IMG/VR virus record: IMGVR_UViG_3300033148_010433
Location: 1-36,076 of that record
Direction: 5' to 3' (one strand)
DNA from: a virus
DNA length: 36,076 bases
Under the pieces are notes generated by a model, which saw nothing but the letters and a program-made list of their open reading frames with translations, was not told the DNA's origin and searched no databases. Positions 24,942-32,040 of this stretch are shown piece after piece. The translations under genes and the position numbers were made by a program. The first letter of the stretch is position 1, and the number at the start of each line of letters is the position of its first letter.

Positions 24942-26537
24942 TTATCTCCTTCTCCCCCAGGTACCTGCCTTCTTTTTGGGTATTGCCACCAGCAATTTCA
25001 TTAGTGCCTGGGTGAGCGAATCTACTTGGTCATCGTTAGCCGCGTTCGGGAACGCCGACAACTCGGCTATCAAGTCCCATACCCAGGGGGCTATGTGCGG
25101 GTGGGGCAAATATACATTACCTGATTCTATCACAGGTGTTACCGCATTGGCACGTGCCACCTTGCTCCCCATCGGTTGCACAGGGAGCAACCCAGGGATC
25201 TTTGACTGTAGCATTTGTATCACCGCTGGTCCGTTGGCTTTATCTTCGATGTATTTGGCTGTAGCCAAAGGCCAGTTATTTGTCATCAGGGTGACCGCTT
25301 TCAGGGTCTTGGGTAGGTCAATCCTAGCACGGCTTTGATCTAACAGGTATGCGTTCGCGCCCAGTCCACCCCAGAGCTGCCCCACCACGAAACTGCTCGA
25401 TGCTAACTCCTTAAAAGCCATGTCCCAGGATTGTATCTGTTCATCGAATCCCCCAGGTAATTCGCCTACGGTACAGTCAACAAAGCTGCCATCTTCCATC
25501 CTAACCTTGACAGGGGGTAGTGGGTTCCCCTGGGGGTACCAGAATCGCCAATGGTATTTCTTGAACACTTCACCTGTGTCTGGGGATGGTCGCTGCTGTA
25601 ACTGCGCGGCTGATTGCTCGCTACCCAGGGTCTTTTTAAGTTGGTCAACCGATTTTCTACCGAAACGTTCCGGCCAGATTAGCTCTCCATGTTTCTTCCT
25701 GGGATCTGACCACCCCAGTGATGTGACGTATTTTTCCTTCTCGTATTCGGTAGGGATTTTTAGCACCTCATAGGGGGCACCCCCTTCCGCTTCCTTCTCC
25801 TCAAGGTAGCCTACAATGTCGCGTTCGTGTACCCGTTGACAGATGATAACAGACGATGATGCCTCTGAATTTTTACGGGTAGAAACAGTGGTCGCCCAGA
25901 ATTCATTGGTTCCTTCACGGACGGTATCAGAGTGGCGGTCATCAATCTTCAAGATATCATCAGCAACCAGATAATCCCCACCCTCTCCGGTAGACCCACC
26001 CACCCCCAATGCTTGTCGGTGACCACCCTGGTTATTTTCAAAGCGTCCTTTCAGGTTCTGATCCCCTGCTAGTTGGAATGTATCCCCAAACGCTTCCTGG
26101 TAGAAATCTGATTTTACAATTCTCCTGGCCCTGACATTATCCCTGATAGCAAACCCTGCTGAATAACTAAAATAGAGCCAATGTGTCCAGGGTCTAAATG
26201 ACCATACCCAGGGTTGCCAGATGCAACTGACAAGGGATGATTTCATGTGTCGGGGGGGGATGTTGATGATGAGATTGGGTATCTGTCCCCAGACAACGGC
26301 TTCCAGATGTTCACTAATTGCCCCGATGTGCCAGTTGTCCAGGTAGGGTACATTCGGGTCAACGACAGGCCATGCCAGGGGGATAAACTCGCGCAAGGTT
26401 AGGGCAGGTAAAGACAGCCCCCCCATCAGATCCTGCAAGTCTATTGCTTCTTCTGGGGAGAGGTAGGGGTATACGTCGTGGGTCAGGTAATCCCAGTCTA
26501 ACTCACTTGGGAGCTTGACTGTCGGCTGAACCGTCAT
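24942..26537 (-). CDS. Terminase large subunit
   Basis: This 531-residue protein has a Walker A at about 92-101 (INIPPRHMKSS), a Walker B at about 189-194 (YLVADD), motif DDRHSDTVREG near 199, a coupling-type stretch VICQRVHERD, and a C-terminal RNase-H-like nuclease with SWDMAFKE (first Asp, about 365), YIEDKANG and NDDQVDSL. This is the DNA packaging motor and headful or site-cutting nuclease. GGAGAA lies 8 bases before the ATG. It overlaps the putative TerS by 35 bases and lies 2 bases ahead of the portal. Confidence 0.95.
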   Translation of the reverse strand: MTVQPTVKLPSELDWDYLTHDVYPYLSPEEAIDLQDLMGGLSLPALTLREFIPLAWPVVDPNVPYLDNWHIGAISEHLEAVVWGQIPNLIINIPPRHMKSSLVSCIWQPWVWSFRPWTHWLYFSYSAGFAIRDNVRARRIVKSDFYQEAFGDTFQLAGDQNLKGRFENNQGGHRQALGVGGSTGEGGDYLVADDILKIDDRHSDTVREGTNEFWATTVSTRKNSEASSSVIICQRVHERDIVGYLEEKEAEGGAPYEVLKIPTEYEKEKYVTSLGWSDPRKKHGELIWPERFGRKSVDQLKKTLGSEQSAAQLQQRPSPDTGEVFKKYHWRFWYPQGNPLPPVKVRMEDGSFVDCTVGELPGGFDEQIQSWDMAFKELASSSFVVGQLWGGLGANAYLLDQSRARIDLPKTLKAVTLMTNNWPLATAKYIEDKANGPAVIQMLQSKIPGLLPVQPMGSKVARANAVTPVIESGNVYLPHPHIAPWVWDLIAELSAFPNAANDDQVDSLTQALMKLLVAIPKKKAGTWGRRR

Positions 26538-27228
26538 CCTGTTTCTCCGCTTCTGACTTTCGTCTCGCTGCTAACAGTACCATGTCTCCGATAGCATCAA
26601 CCCGCTGTTTGTCTGTTATCCTAGATTCACCTGCCGCTGGCCCTGCGTCTGGGTCATGGGTGGGGGTACCTGTTAGGATACCGTCATGAATCATGTCGAT
26701 GGCTGTAGCCAATGTCCTGGTAGCAGATGTCATCTCCCCCAGGGATTCATTACCCGTTGGCTTGTATACCAGCCACGTTGCGATCAAATGCTCCCATGCC
26801 GCCTTCGATGTTGTCCTCATCCTCTTCAAGAAAGCGATTTCCTCATCCTCTCGTTTCTTTAGCTCAACCCTACGCAGGTTTTCATCCCAGGTATTTGCCC
26901 GGTTCTCCCAGGACGGAACAGGCAATACTCGTATGTCACCATCTGTCCCGATCTGCCGGTAGTATTTCCGGTTACCCCTGTGGTCTTGTCCGTTAGCCCA
27001 CCGTCGCCAGTTTGAAGGGGCTTGCCGCACATCTGGTCTGGTTGACCTGATGGGTTTCGCGGCTCGGTAGGCTTTGCTTACGTTGCGTGGCTTATCCTTC
27101 TGGGGGAAGAAGTACAGAAAGAACGCTTCATAACTTTTGCGGGTATCCCAGGGTTGCTCCTCCCAGACTTTCGTCTCCTGGGCTACCATCGGCAACCGTC
27201 CTACGTTTTTCGGGATGTTGCTAGTCAT
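26503..27228 (-). CDS. Putative terminase small subunit
   Basis: This 241-residue protein lies directly upstream of TerL, with a 35-base overlap. The N-terminal segment (PWDTRKSYEAFFLYFFPQKDKPRNVSKAYRAAKP) has the 'WD-x-x-ES-x-x-YEAF-x-Y ... R-x-V-x-K-A' pattern of small terminase HTH domains. A WRRWANGQDHRGNRKYYRQIG stretch is basic and may bind DNA. A long helix (about 125-160, LRRVELKKREDEEIAFLKRMRTTSKAAWEHL) could form the oligomerisation core. Position and the first helix pattern support TerS; sequence alone is not conclusive. Confidence 0.6.
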   Translation of the reverse strand: MTSNIPKNVGRLPMVAQETKVWEEQPWDTRKSYEAFFLYFFPQKDKPRNVSKAYRAAKPIRSTRPDVRQAPSNWRRWANGQDHRGNRKYYRQIGTDGDIRVLPVPSWENRANTWDENLRRVELKKREDEEIAFLKRMRTTSKAAWEHLIATWLVYKPTGNESLGEMTSATRTLATAIDMIHDGILTGTPTHDPDAGPAAGESRITDKQRVDAIGDMVLLAARRKSEAEKQDDGSADSQAPK

Positions 27229-27257
27229 TGGCGATTATTTCCCCGTCTGCTGCATAT

Positions 27258-27271
27258 GGTGAAAGTTCACC
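27258..27271. repeat. Dispersed palindrome copy (perfect), at folE/terS junction
   Basis: GGTGAA-AG-TTCACC followed by GAATAC. It straddles the end of folE and the 38-base gap before terS. Confidence 0.85.
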
Positions 27272-27887
27272 GAATACCCGAAGGGGATACCAGGGATAGA
27301 AACTCGTGTCGGGCTTCCGGCTGATCCCTGAATGTCCCAAGCATAACGGATGTTGACATCATTCCTTCGGTCTTGATCCCCCTCATCTGCATACAAGTAT
27401 GTTCGCCCCTACCCAGTACCGCAACCCCAGACGCGCCGGTGATCTTTTCAATCTGGTTGGCTATGTCGTGGACCAGTTGCTCCTGGGTCTGTAGCCGATG
27501 AGCCATCAGGTGGGCTATCCTTGCAAACTTCGATAACCCCAGCACTTTGTCTGTGGCGATGTACCCTACCGACACGTCACAGTAGAATGGTAACAGGTGA
27601 TGTTCACAAAGGGACCAGACGCGCATATCGGATACCACTACCATCTGGTCTGTAGTCATTGACTCAAATGTCGTTGAGTGGTTGGTGTCTACATACCCGA
27701 TAAACTCCGACCAGAACCTAGCCACCCTTCGGGGGGTATCCTTCAACCCTGGTCGGGCTTCGTCGCCATGCCGTACTTCACCGATGGCTATGAGCAACTG
27801 TTCTATTAGCCGTTCTATCGTTGGCTGATGTACTTGTGAACCTGGATGCTCAGTCTCCAATTCCGCGTCATCGCTGTTTCGATACAT
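27267..27887 (-). CDS. folE: GTP cyclohydrolase I
   Basis: This 206-residue protein has all main features of FolE: SLCEHHLLPF (zinc Cys and His), GYIATDKVLGLSKFARI, QTQEQLVHDIANQI and GEHTCMQMRG (third zinc Cys). It converts GTP to 7,8-dihydroneopterin triphosphate, the first step of preQ0 synthesis. GGAGAAGG lies 10 bases before the ATG, which supports this start although it overlaps queE by 73 bases. It is the last gene of the modification operon before the packaging genes. Confidence 0.93.
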   Translation of the reverse strand: MYRNSDDAELETEHPGSQVHQPTIERLIEQLLIAIGEVRHGDEARPGLKDTPRRVARFWSEFIGYVDTNHSTTFESMTTDQMVVVSDMRVWSLCEHHLLPFYCDVSVGYIATDKVLGLSKFARIAHLMAHRLQTQEQLVHDIANQIEKITGASGVAVLGRGEHTCMQMRGIKTEGMMSTSVMLGTFRDQPEARHEFLSLVSPSGIR

Positions 27888-28504
27888 AATTTCGTTGCCT
27901 TCTCCGATTGACTAATTGGCTGTACGCTGACAACCCCCCCATCCTTCCTTCCGTAACGAGCAAGCATCGTAACCAGTTTGTCAACATCTTCTTGCTTACC
28001 GATTACCTGCTTTATCTCATCTGCTTGTGCCACGACAATCGGTAGCACCCGTTTCCCTCCCGGCATGTCGTGCTTGGGTGATACCGTAACCCAGTCAAAT
28101 CCTGCGTTCAGGTGGCCCTCTGCTGTACCCGATGTTTCAATGGCTACCTTGAAACCGTTGCGGTGCAAGGCTGATACTAACGGCTTCAATCTTTGTAGCG
28201 ATGGTTCTCCCCCAGACACCAAGACCCATCGAATGTTAGGATATTTTCTGTAGAGGTGGGCTGCCAGTTCGGAGACATTGACGGATGCGTTCAGCGCGTT
28301 TGTCCCCATGATCATTCGCCAATCGGCTACAGTACCGTCACCATCTTGCGCCCATGTTTCCTTCGTATCGCACCAGGGACACCCGACATCACAACCTTGC
28401 AAGCGAACCATGATCATGGGTTGTCCAGTCATGCTACCTTCGCCCTGAATACAAGGGTAAATGTCGTTCAAAACTATCGTCGTTCCTACTTCGTTTTTTG
28501 TCAT
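27815..28504 (-). CDS. queE: 7-carboxy-7-deazaguanine synthase
   Basis: This 229-residue radical-SAM enzyme has YPCIQGEGSMTGQP near the start, RLQGCDVGCPWCDTKETW with the CxxxCxxC cluster motif, VLVSGGEPSLQ, and a C-terminal VSVQPIS. It rearranges 6-carboxytetrahydropterin to 7-carboxy-7-deazaguanine. The start (ATG 28504) overlaps the stop of a 26-codon leader frame (ATGA), and the 3-prime end overlaps folE by 73 bases. Confidence 0.93.
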   Translation of the reverse strand: MTKNEVGTTIVLNDIYPCIQGEGSMTGQPMIMVRLQGCDVGCPWCDTKETWAQDGDGTVADWRMIMGTNALNASVNVSELAAHLYRKYPNIRWVLVSGGEPSLQRLKPLVSALHRNGFKVAIETSGTAEGHLNAGFDWVTVSPKHDMPGGKRVLPIVVAQADEIKQVIGKQEDVDKLVTMLARYGRKDGGVVSVQPISQSEKATKLCIETAMTRNWRLSIQVHKYISQR

Positions 28505-28581
28505 ATAATCCTCAACCTTAAAAGAAACTCTGGTATAATCTGGTACATATAGATATGCTTCGATATCTCCGTTAGCCCCAT
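28501..28581 (-). CDS. 26-residue leader ORF overlapping queE
   Basis: ATG 28581 has GAGGGG 6 bases ahead. The 26 codons (begins MGLTEISKHI, ends LLRLRII) finish in TGA overlapping the queE ATG (ATGA). Ribosomes finishing here would be placed on the queE start, so this may be a coupling leader peptide. The sequence has no known family. It may also be chance, although a strong ribosome site and exact overlap are both present. Confidence 0.4.
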   Translation of the reverse strand: MGLTEISKHIYMYQIIPEFLLRLRII

Positions 28582-28621
28582 CAGATTCCCCTCTTACGGG
28601 AAATGACGAGACACCTATACC

Positions 28622-28723
28622 CTAACCCCTGGAGAACGTGCCCGTCACTTTTGATTTTATAGCTTCTGTCACTTCTGTACCCCTTAGCACCTTCCAATCT
28701 GCCTGTGGGTCAGACGTAAGCAT
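28622..28723 (-). CDS. Possible 33-residue ORF in the queE-queD gap
   Basis: ATG 28723, 33 codons (starts MLTSDPQADWKVLRGTEVTE), stop TAG at 28622. AGAGAGG lies about 10 bases upstream. It is between queD and the queE leader. Amino-acid composition is protein-like but there is no family; low confidence. Confidence 0.25.
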   Translation of the reverse strand: MLTSDPQADWKVLRGTEVTEAIKSKVTGTFSRG

Positions 28724-28792
28724 GGGCTAGGAACCTCTCTAAGAGTGGTCGGTATGTGTCAAAAAGAGCTGTCTACGATCTTCGTAATTGGC

Positions 28793-29191
28793 TTAGTCAA
28801 ACACCTGTAAAATCTCAGGTTTCGTATTAGGAGTGTAGACAGCAGTAACCTTCGGTGTCTCCGATACCCGCACAGCGACAAGGTATTGATCCCACCAGAA
28901 GTTGACTTGACACACGGTAAAAATATACTCTGCCAAGACCTCGGCTGTAGTTGGTAATCCTTCCATCACATCATTCAAATGACGATGGTCTAGCGTGTTG
29001 TCTAGCCACTCCTTGAAGGGTGAAAGTTCACCGTAATCGACCACGAACCCATGTTCATCCAACACGTCACCAGCAAGTACCAGGGTGACAACATAATTGT
29101 GCCCATGAAGGCGACCGCATTGGTGTCCCTCTGGCAATCCTTCGATAATATGGCTGGCTGAAAAATGAAACTCTTTGCTAATGTAGTACAT
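28793..29191 (-). CDS. queD: 6-carboxytetrahydropterin synthase
   Basis: This 132-residue protein has the QueD/PTPS signature: FHFSASH (H14, zinc), HQCGRLHGHNY (C25 catalytic, H29 and H31 zinc), VVDYGELS and LDHRHLND (catalytic D68/H69). It converts dihydroneopterin triphosphate to 6-carboxytetrahydropterin for QueE. The perfect palindrome at 29019-29032 encodes the YGELSP of the conserved motif. It follows the methyltransferase by 1 base. Confidence 0.93.
   Translation of the reverse strand: MYYISKEFHFSASHIIEGLPEGHQCGRLHGHNYVVTLVLAGDVLDEHGFVVDYGELSPFKEWLDNTLDHRHLNDVMEGLPTTAEVLAEYIFTVCQVNFWWDQYLVAVRVSETPKVTAVYTPNTKPEILQVFD
29019..29032. repeat. Dispersed palindrome copy (perfect), in queD
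   Basis: GGTGAA-AG-TTCACC followed by GTAATC; read as Gly-Glu-Leu-Ser-Pro within the conserved DYGELS motif. Confidence 0.82.
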
Positions 29192-29192
29192 T

Positions 29193-29783
29193 TTATTTTT
29201 CCCTTTCGATCATAGCATAGTTACAAATGCCTTCTGTTGACAATCCCCTTTTCATCCTGAATAAACCGTCCTGGTAATGACTCCGATGAAACTTCGCGGA
29301 GGATCCGAATAACAACCCGAAATCGGTTGACGACAACTCTTTGAGATGATAAGGATTCAAGTCTCCCTTGAAAATCACGACATCCCCCAGGTGCGTTGGT
29401 CCATTCTTGGAGATACTGCCGACAACGATGGTACCCCCCTTTCGTGTCACCCTGGTTAGTTCGGAGACAACCCGCTGGTGATCCTCTACATGCTCTATAG
29501 TCTCAAAGCATAGGGTTACATCTACCGATTCATCGGGGAGGGGGATATCCAGCACGTCTCCCTCTATCACCTTCTCCTCTGGGGATGGCCTGATATCCAT
29601 GCTTGTCACATACTCGAAATGTTTCTCCAGTATCAGTCGTTGCATGTTGTCTCCGGCTGCGATATCGAGAACGCTCTTGCTCTTGTCGCCAAGCAATTCC
29701 CCGTAATAACGATAGGGGTGCATAAGCATCTCCAGTATCTCCCAGGGTGCGTTATCTGGGTTGGCCCTTTCAGGTGTTTTCAT
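29193..29783 (-). CDS. SAM-dependent methyltransferase (class I)
   Basis: This 196-residue protein has a class I fold: VLDIAAGDN (motif I, SAM binding), VTSMDIRPS (motif II acidic), GDVLDIPLPDESVDVTLCFETIEHVED (motif IV region, typical of UbiE/MerR-type small-molecule methyltransferases), then VTRKGGTIVVGS. The substrate is not evident. It is in a tight operon with the glycosyltransferase (4-base ATGA overlap) and queD (1 base). Methylation of a modified base or of a precursor, or a surface glycan, are possible; sequence alone does not decide. Confidence 0.8.
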   Translation of the reverse strand: MKTPERANPDNAPWEILEMLMHPYRYYGELLGDKSKSVLDIAAGDNMQRLILEKHFEYVTSMDIRPSPEEKVIEGDVLDIPLPDESVDVTLCFETIEHVEDHQRVVSELTRVTRKGGTIVVGSISKNGPTHLGDVVIFKGDLNPYHLKELSSTDFGLLFGSSAKFHRSHYQDGLFRMKRGLSTEGICNYAMIEREK

Positions 29784-30547
29784 TTGCTTACCTCATAACT
29801 GGCTTCCATCATGCTCTCCAGGTCTACCTCTAGCATCTTCATTGTCACCTTATGTAACCCCCATTTCTCATGGGAGTAATTGCCATAATGATAAGCATAT
29901 ACGTCATGCAGAACCAATCCCCTACCAAGTAACAGGCCAATCACTGCATCGCATCCCCCCCAGGTCATTTGCTGTATCTTATCGGCTACACTCTTGTAGC
30001 TGTCTGTCCTAATTGCGAAACAGGTACCACCAAGCCACTTTGTTGGTACATTTTCACCGATATCGAATACCCGTAGCCAATCAGGATGTACATCTCTCAA
30101 TGCCTGCTGTACCCTGGGATCGGCCCTGTCTACCCTATCCCAGATTTCAGTATGACCTGGAATGTTGTTCTCGGTTAGATTCTTAGCAAATCGTATCACT
30201 GGTAATACCCACTGATTCCGCGTTGCCTCATAAGCCAATTTCTCAAGCCCCCCATTGGGTAGCACAACCGCATCATCGTCTAGGTTGACTACCACAGGAT
30301 ATGCTGATTGTGCTGCCTGAAAATGGGACTGGCCCAGGGTTTCTGGATTTTGCTTTTCCACGATAATTTTACAACCCAATTCTGAGAGGGTGTCTAACAG
30401 GTAACGGTCTTGATGTAGCACCGGCCATCGTCGGGTAACTATCCGAAGATTGAACGGCGCATGTTGGAGCAACCCTGCCAATACCCCAGTCATGTTCTGC
30501 CCTCTAGTGGGGATTACCACTTCAAAGTCTTTTTTACTATAGCTCAT
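29780..30547 (-). CDS. GT-A-type glycosyltransferase
   Basis: This 255-residue protein starts at ATG 30547, where AAGGA lies 7 bases upstream and the start overlaps the queC stop (ATGA). A longer start at 30700 lacks support. It has FEVVIPTRGQNMTGVLAGLL, NLRIVTRRWPVLHQDRYLLD and VVVNLDDDAVV (DxD-type metal and nucleotide-sugar motif), then WLGGTCFAIRTDSYKSV and a final acidic helix. This is a GT2-like fold. Its placement inside the deazaguanine operon suggests it may glycosylate the modified base (inferred). An alternative is glycan modification. The degenerate palindrome at 30045-30058 lies inside it. Confidence 0.75.
   Translation of the reverse strand: MSYSKKDFEVVIPTRGQNMTGVLAGLLQHAPFNLRIVTRRWPVLHQDRYLLDTLSELGCKIIVEKQNPETLGQSHFQAAQSAYPVVVNLDDDAVVLPNGGLEKLAYEATRNQWVLPVIRFAKNLTENNIPGHTEIWDRVDRADPRVQQALRDVHPDWLRVFDIGENVPTKWLGGTCFAIRTDSYKSVADKIQQMTWGGCDAVIGLLLGRGLVLHDVYAYHYGNYSHEKWGLHKVTMKMLEVDLESMMEASYEVSK
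30045..30058. repeat. Degenerate palindrome copy in the glycosyltransferase gene
   Basis: GGTACA-TT-TTCACC, two mismatches, followed by GATATC; read as GENVP. Confidence 0.4.
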
Positions 30548-31371
30548 AACACGTCCTTTCTTTCTGATATCCTCTGCCTTCTGATCGCTGCTGCAGCATA
30601 GATGTTGTTCACCAGGATACCCGGCCATTCGGTAACCCTGGAGGGTATCAAGTGTTTCATCATCGCATCGCGCAACCTCCTGGGTTGAACAACTTCCCAT
30701 GACCAGGGCTGTTCAAGATGTGGCTCGTGTATACCGTTCAGCGACATAGCCACCCACCTACGAAAACAAGCCATGCACCGTCCACAACCAATGCATCCGT
30801 TTCGTTGGGCTTCTCCTGGCTGATAGCAACTGCTGGTAATCAGGAGCATTGGCACCTCATGGGGATACAGTTCGAGAAACTTTTTGACCAAGTGCGTTTT
30901 GCTCCAGTTCCTGTAGGGGGATACCACCTCAACCTTGCTACCATGCAGGTAGGTTAGTAATCGGCTGGTGTCACGGTGAAACTTCCCCGACTTATCCTTG
31001 ACGCTTTCGCCAAGCAACCCCCCCAGGATAACTTGAATGGGGTCTCCCATCTTCTTGTTTTTCCGTGTCCTCATACCCAGGATATGCAAGTAACCGGCTT
31101 GGGCTAGTATCAGGTTACGCAGGGGGATGTATCCGTCATCATGCTCAAGATCACCCATGAACCAGTTCGTGTCATTGGTAACGTTCAGGTGAATACCCAG
31201 GTGACTGTATGCTTTCCGCTGGGACATGATAGATTTTATTTCGTGGGGCTGATACCCATGTCCAAGCTCTACGTATAAAGCAGGTGGACACCCCAGTAAC
31301 CTCCACATGATCAGACTGTCTAGCCCCCCGCTATATAATTGTATCCTGGTATGATTCTTTGTTTTTTTCAT
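30544..31371 (-). CDS. queC: 7-cyano-7-deazaguanine synthase (QueC-like)
   Basis: This 275-residue protein starts at ATG 31371 (ATGA overlap with the upstream stop); a GTG start at 31419 is less likely. The N-terminal PP-loop is YSGGLDSLIMW, which binds ATP. The zinc site is C-x10-C-x2-C-x2-C-x2-C (SSCYQPGEAQRNGCIGCGRC and MAC), extended relative to the usual QueC motif. It activates 7-carboxy-7-deazaguanine to preQ0. It is longer than most QueC (about 220-240) and has a basic C-terminus. It is transcribed with the glycosyltransferase. Confidence 0.85.
   Translation of the reverse strand: MKKTKNHTRIQLYSGGLDSLIMWRLLGCPPALYVELGHGYQPHEIKSIMSQRKAYSHLGIHLNVTNDTNWFMGDLEHDDGYIPLRNLILAQAGYLHILGMRTRKNKKMGDPIQVILGGLLGESVKDKSGKFHRDTSRLLTYLHGSKVEVVSPYRNWSKTHLVKKFLELYPHEVPMLLITSSCYQPGEAQRNGCIGCGRCMACFRRWVAMSLNGIHEPHLEQPWSWEVVQPRRLRDAMMKHLIPSRVTEWPGILVNNIYAAAAIRRQRISERKDVL
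30975..30988. repeat. Near-perfect palindrome copy in queC
   Basis: GGTGAA-AC-TTCCCC, one mismatch, followed by GACTTA. Confidence 0.6.
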
Positions 31372-31601
31372 GGTCGTGTCTGATGGGTTAGCCAATCTAT
31401 AATGACGTGGCTTGTCCACCCCAGTAGCCAGATGATAACCAGCCCCCTTCTACCATGCGTGAATCGGTGAAGTTTTACCAGGGTATGATCTTCTCCCAAC
31501 CATTCGCTTCGCCAGCCAAAGAACATCAGGAAGATGTCGGGTAGTATCGCACCCACCCCACCCACTAAAGCCCCGACAATAAAATGCCTGTCCTCTCTCA
31601 T
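31368..31601 (-). CDS. Small membrane protein, YdjM-like fragment
   Basis: This 77-residue protein has hydrophobic segments at about 7-30 (FIVGALVGGVGAILPDIFLMFF) and 53-66 (LVIIWLLGWTSHVI). The motifs PDI, LHRFTHGRRG and SHVIIDWLTH match the YdjM/DUF457 'membrane-bound metal-dependent hydrolase' family, where His and Asp bind metal. It is much shorter than the family (usually over 150 residues), so it may be a minimal member. GGAG lies 7 bases upstream of the ATG. It sits between the 3D-domain-like gene and queC with an ATGA overlap. Confidence 0.6.
   Translation of the reverse strand: MREDRHFIVGALVGGVGAILPDIFLMFFGWRSEWLGEDHTLVKLHRFTHGRRGLVIIWLLGWTSHVIIDWLTHQTRP
31466..31479. repeat. Near-perfect palindrome copy in the membrane protein gene
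   Basis: GGTGAA-GT-TTTACC, one mismatch. Confidence 0.55.
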
Positions 31602-31611
31602 GCTGTTTCTC

Positions 31612-32040
31612 CTAACTATCCCAGGATACAGACCAGTCCTGTATCAGCCAATAAGCCCACTCGGGTGGGTTGTCTGCGTCCCACATGAAATCGAAGTAGA
31701 CAACGGTCTGTTCGTAATAGGGTGACCACCCCACGACGATTGCTCCTCCGGTATCGACACATTCCATCGTCTCGTCAATGTCGTGAAAGGTAATCGTAGC
31801 CCCAAGCAATTCCATCGGACATGCCCCAGATGTGAAGTACATCCCAGGGGTCAATGGTCCGGTGGCTACGGTCGTACAATCCCCATCGCAGTTGATCCCC
31901 CCATCGTCTGGGTCGTAGATCGAAAGTACCGCTGGGTAATCAGTGATAACAGGTTCGGGATCATACGGTATCGGAAACGACATCAGTATCAGCAACATGG
32001 TCGATAATCGTCTCGCTACCGTCCGTAGCCTCCTGCCCAT
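31612..32040 (-). CDS. Secreted 3D-domain-like protein
   Basis: This is a 142-residue protein from ATG 32040 (start uncertain; it may be 32094 or 31983). The N-terminus (RRLRTVARRLSTMLLILMSFPIP) looks like a signal peptide. The centre has INCDGDCTTVATG, GACPMELLGATITFHDI, ECVDTGGAIVVG and a final VVYFDFMWDA, which resembles the 3D (Asp-Asp-Asp) or RlpA-type double-psi barrel that acts on or binds peptidoglycan. It overlaps the end of dpdA by about 80 bases. It may help entry or lysis; it is an unexpected member of this operon. Confidence 0.55.
   Translation of the reverse strand: MGRRLRTVARRLSTMLLILMSFPIPYDPEPVITDYPAVLSIYDPDDGGINCDGDCTTVATGPLTPGMYFTSGACPMELLGATITFHDIDETMECVDTGGAIVVGWSPYYEQTVVYFDFMWDADNPPEWAYWLIQDWSVSWDS

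Noticed and set aside
28534-28539. Perfect TATAAT on the plus strand in the queE-queD gap
   Set aside because: No -35 at a suitable distance and no plus-strand gene in the region.
28717-28745. AGAGAGGTTCCTAGC on the minus strand, resembling the start of a preQ1-I riboswitch (AGAGGTTCTAGC)
   Set aside because: The loop has an extra C, the closing CCTCT is missing downstream, and there is no A-rich tail with the expected pairing, so no riboswitch fold is supported.
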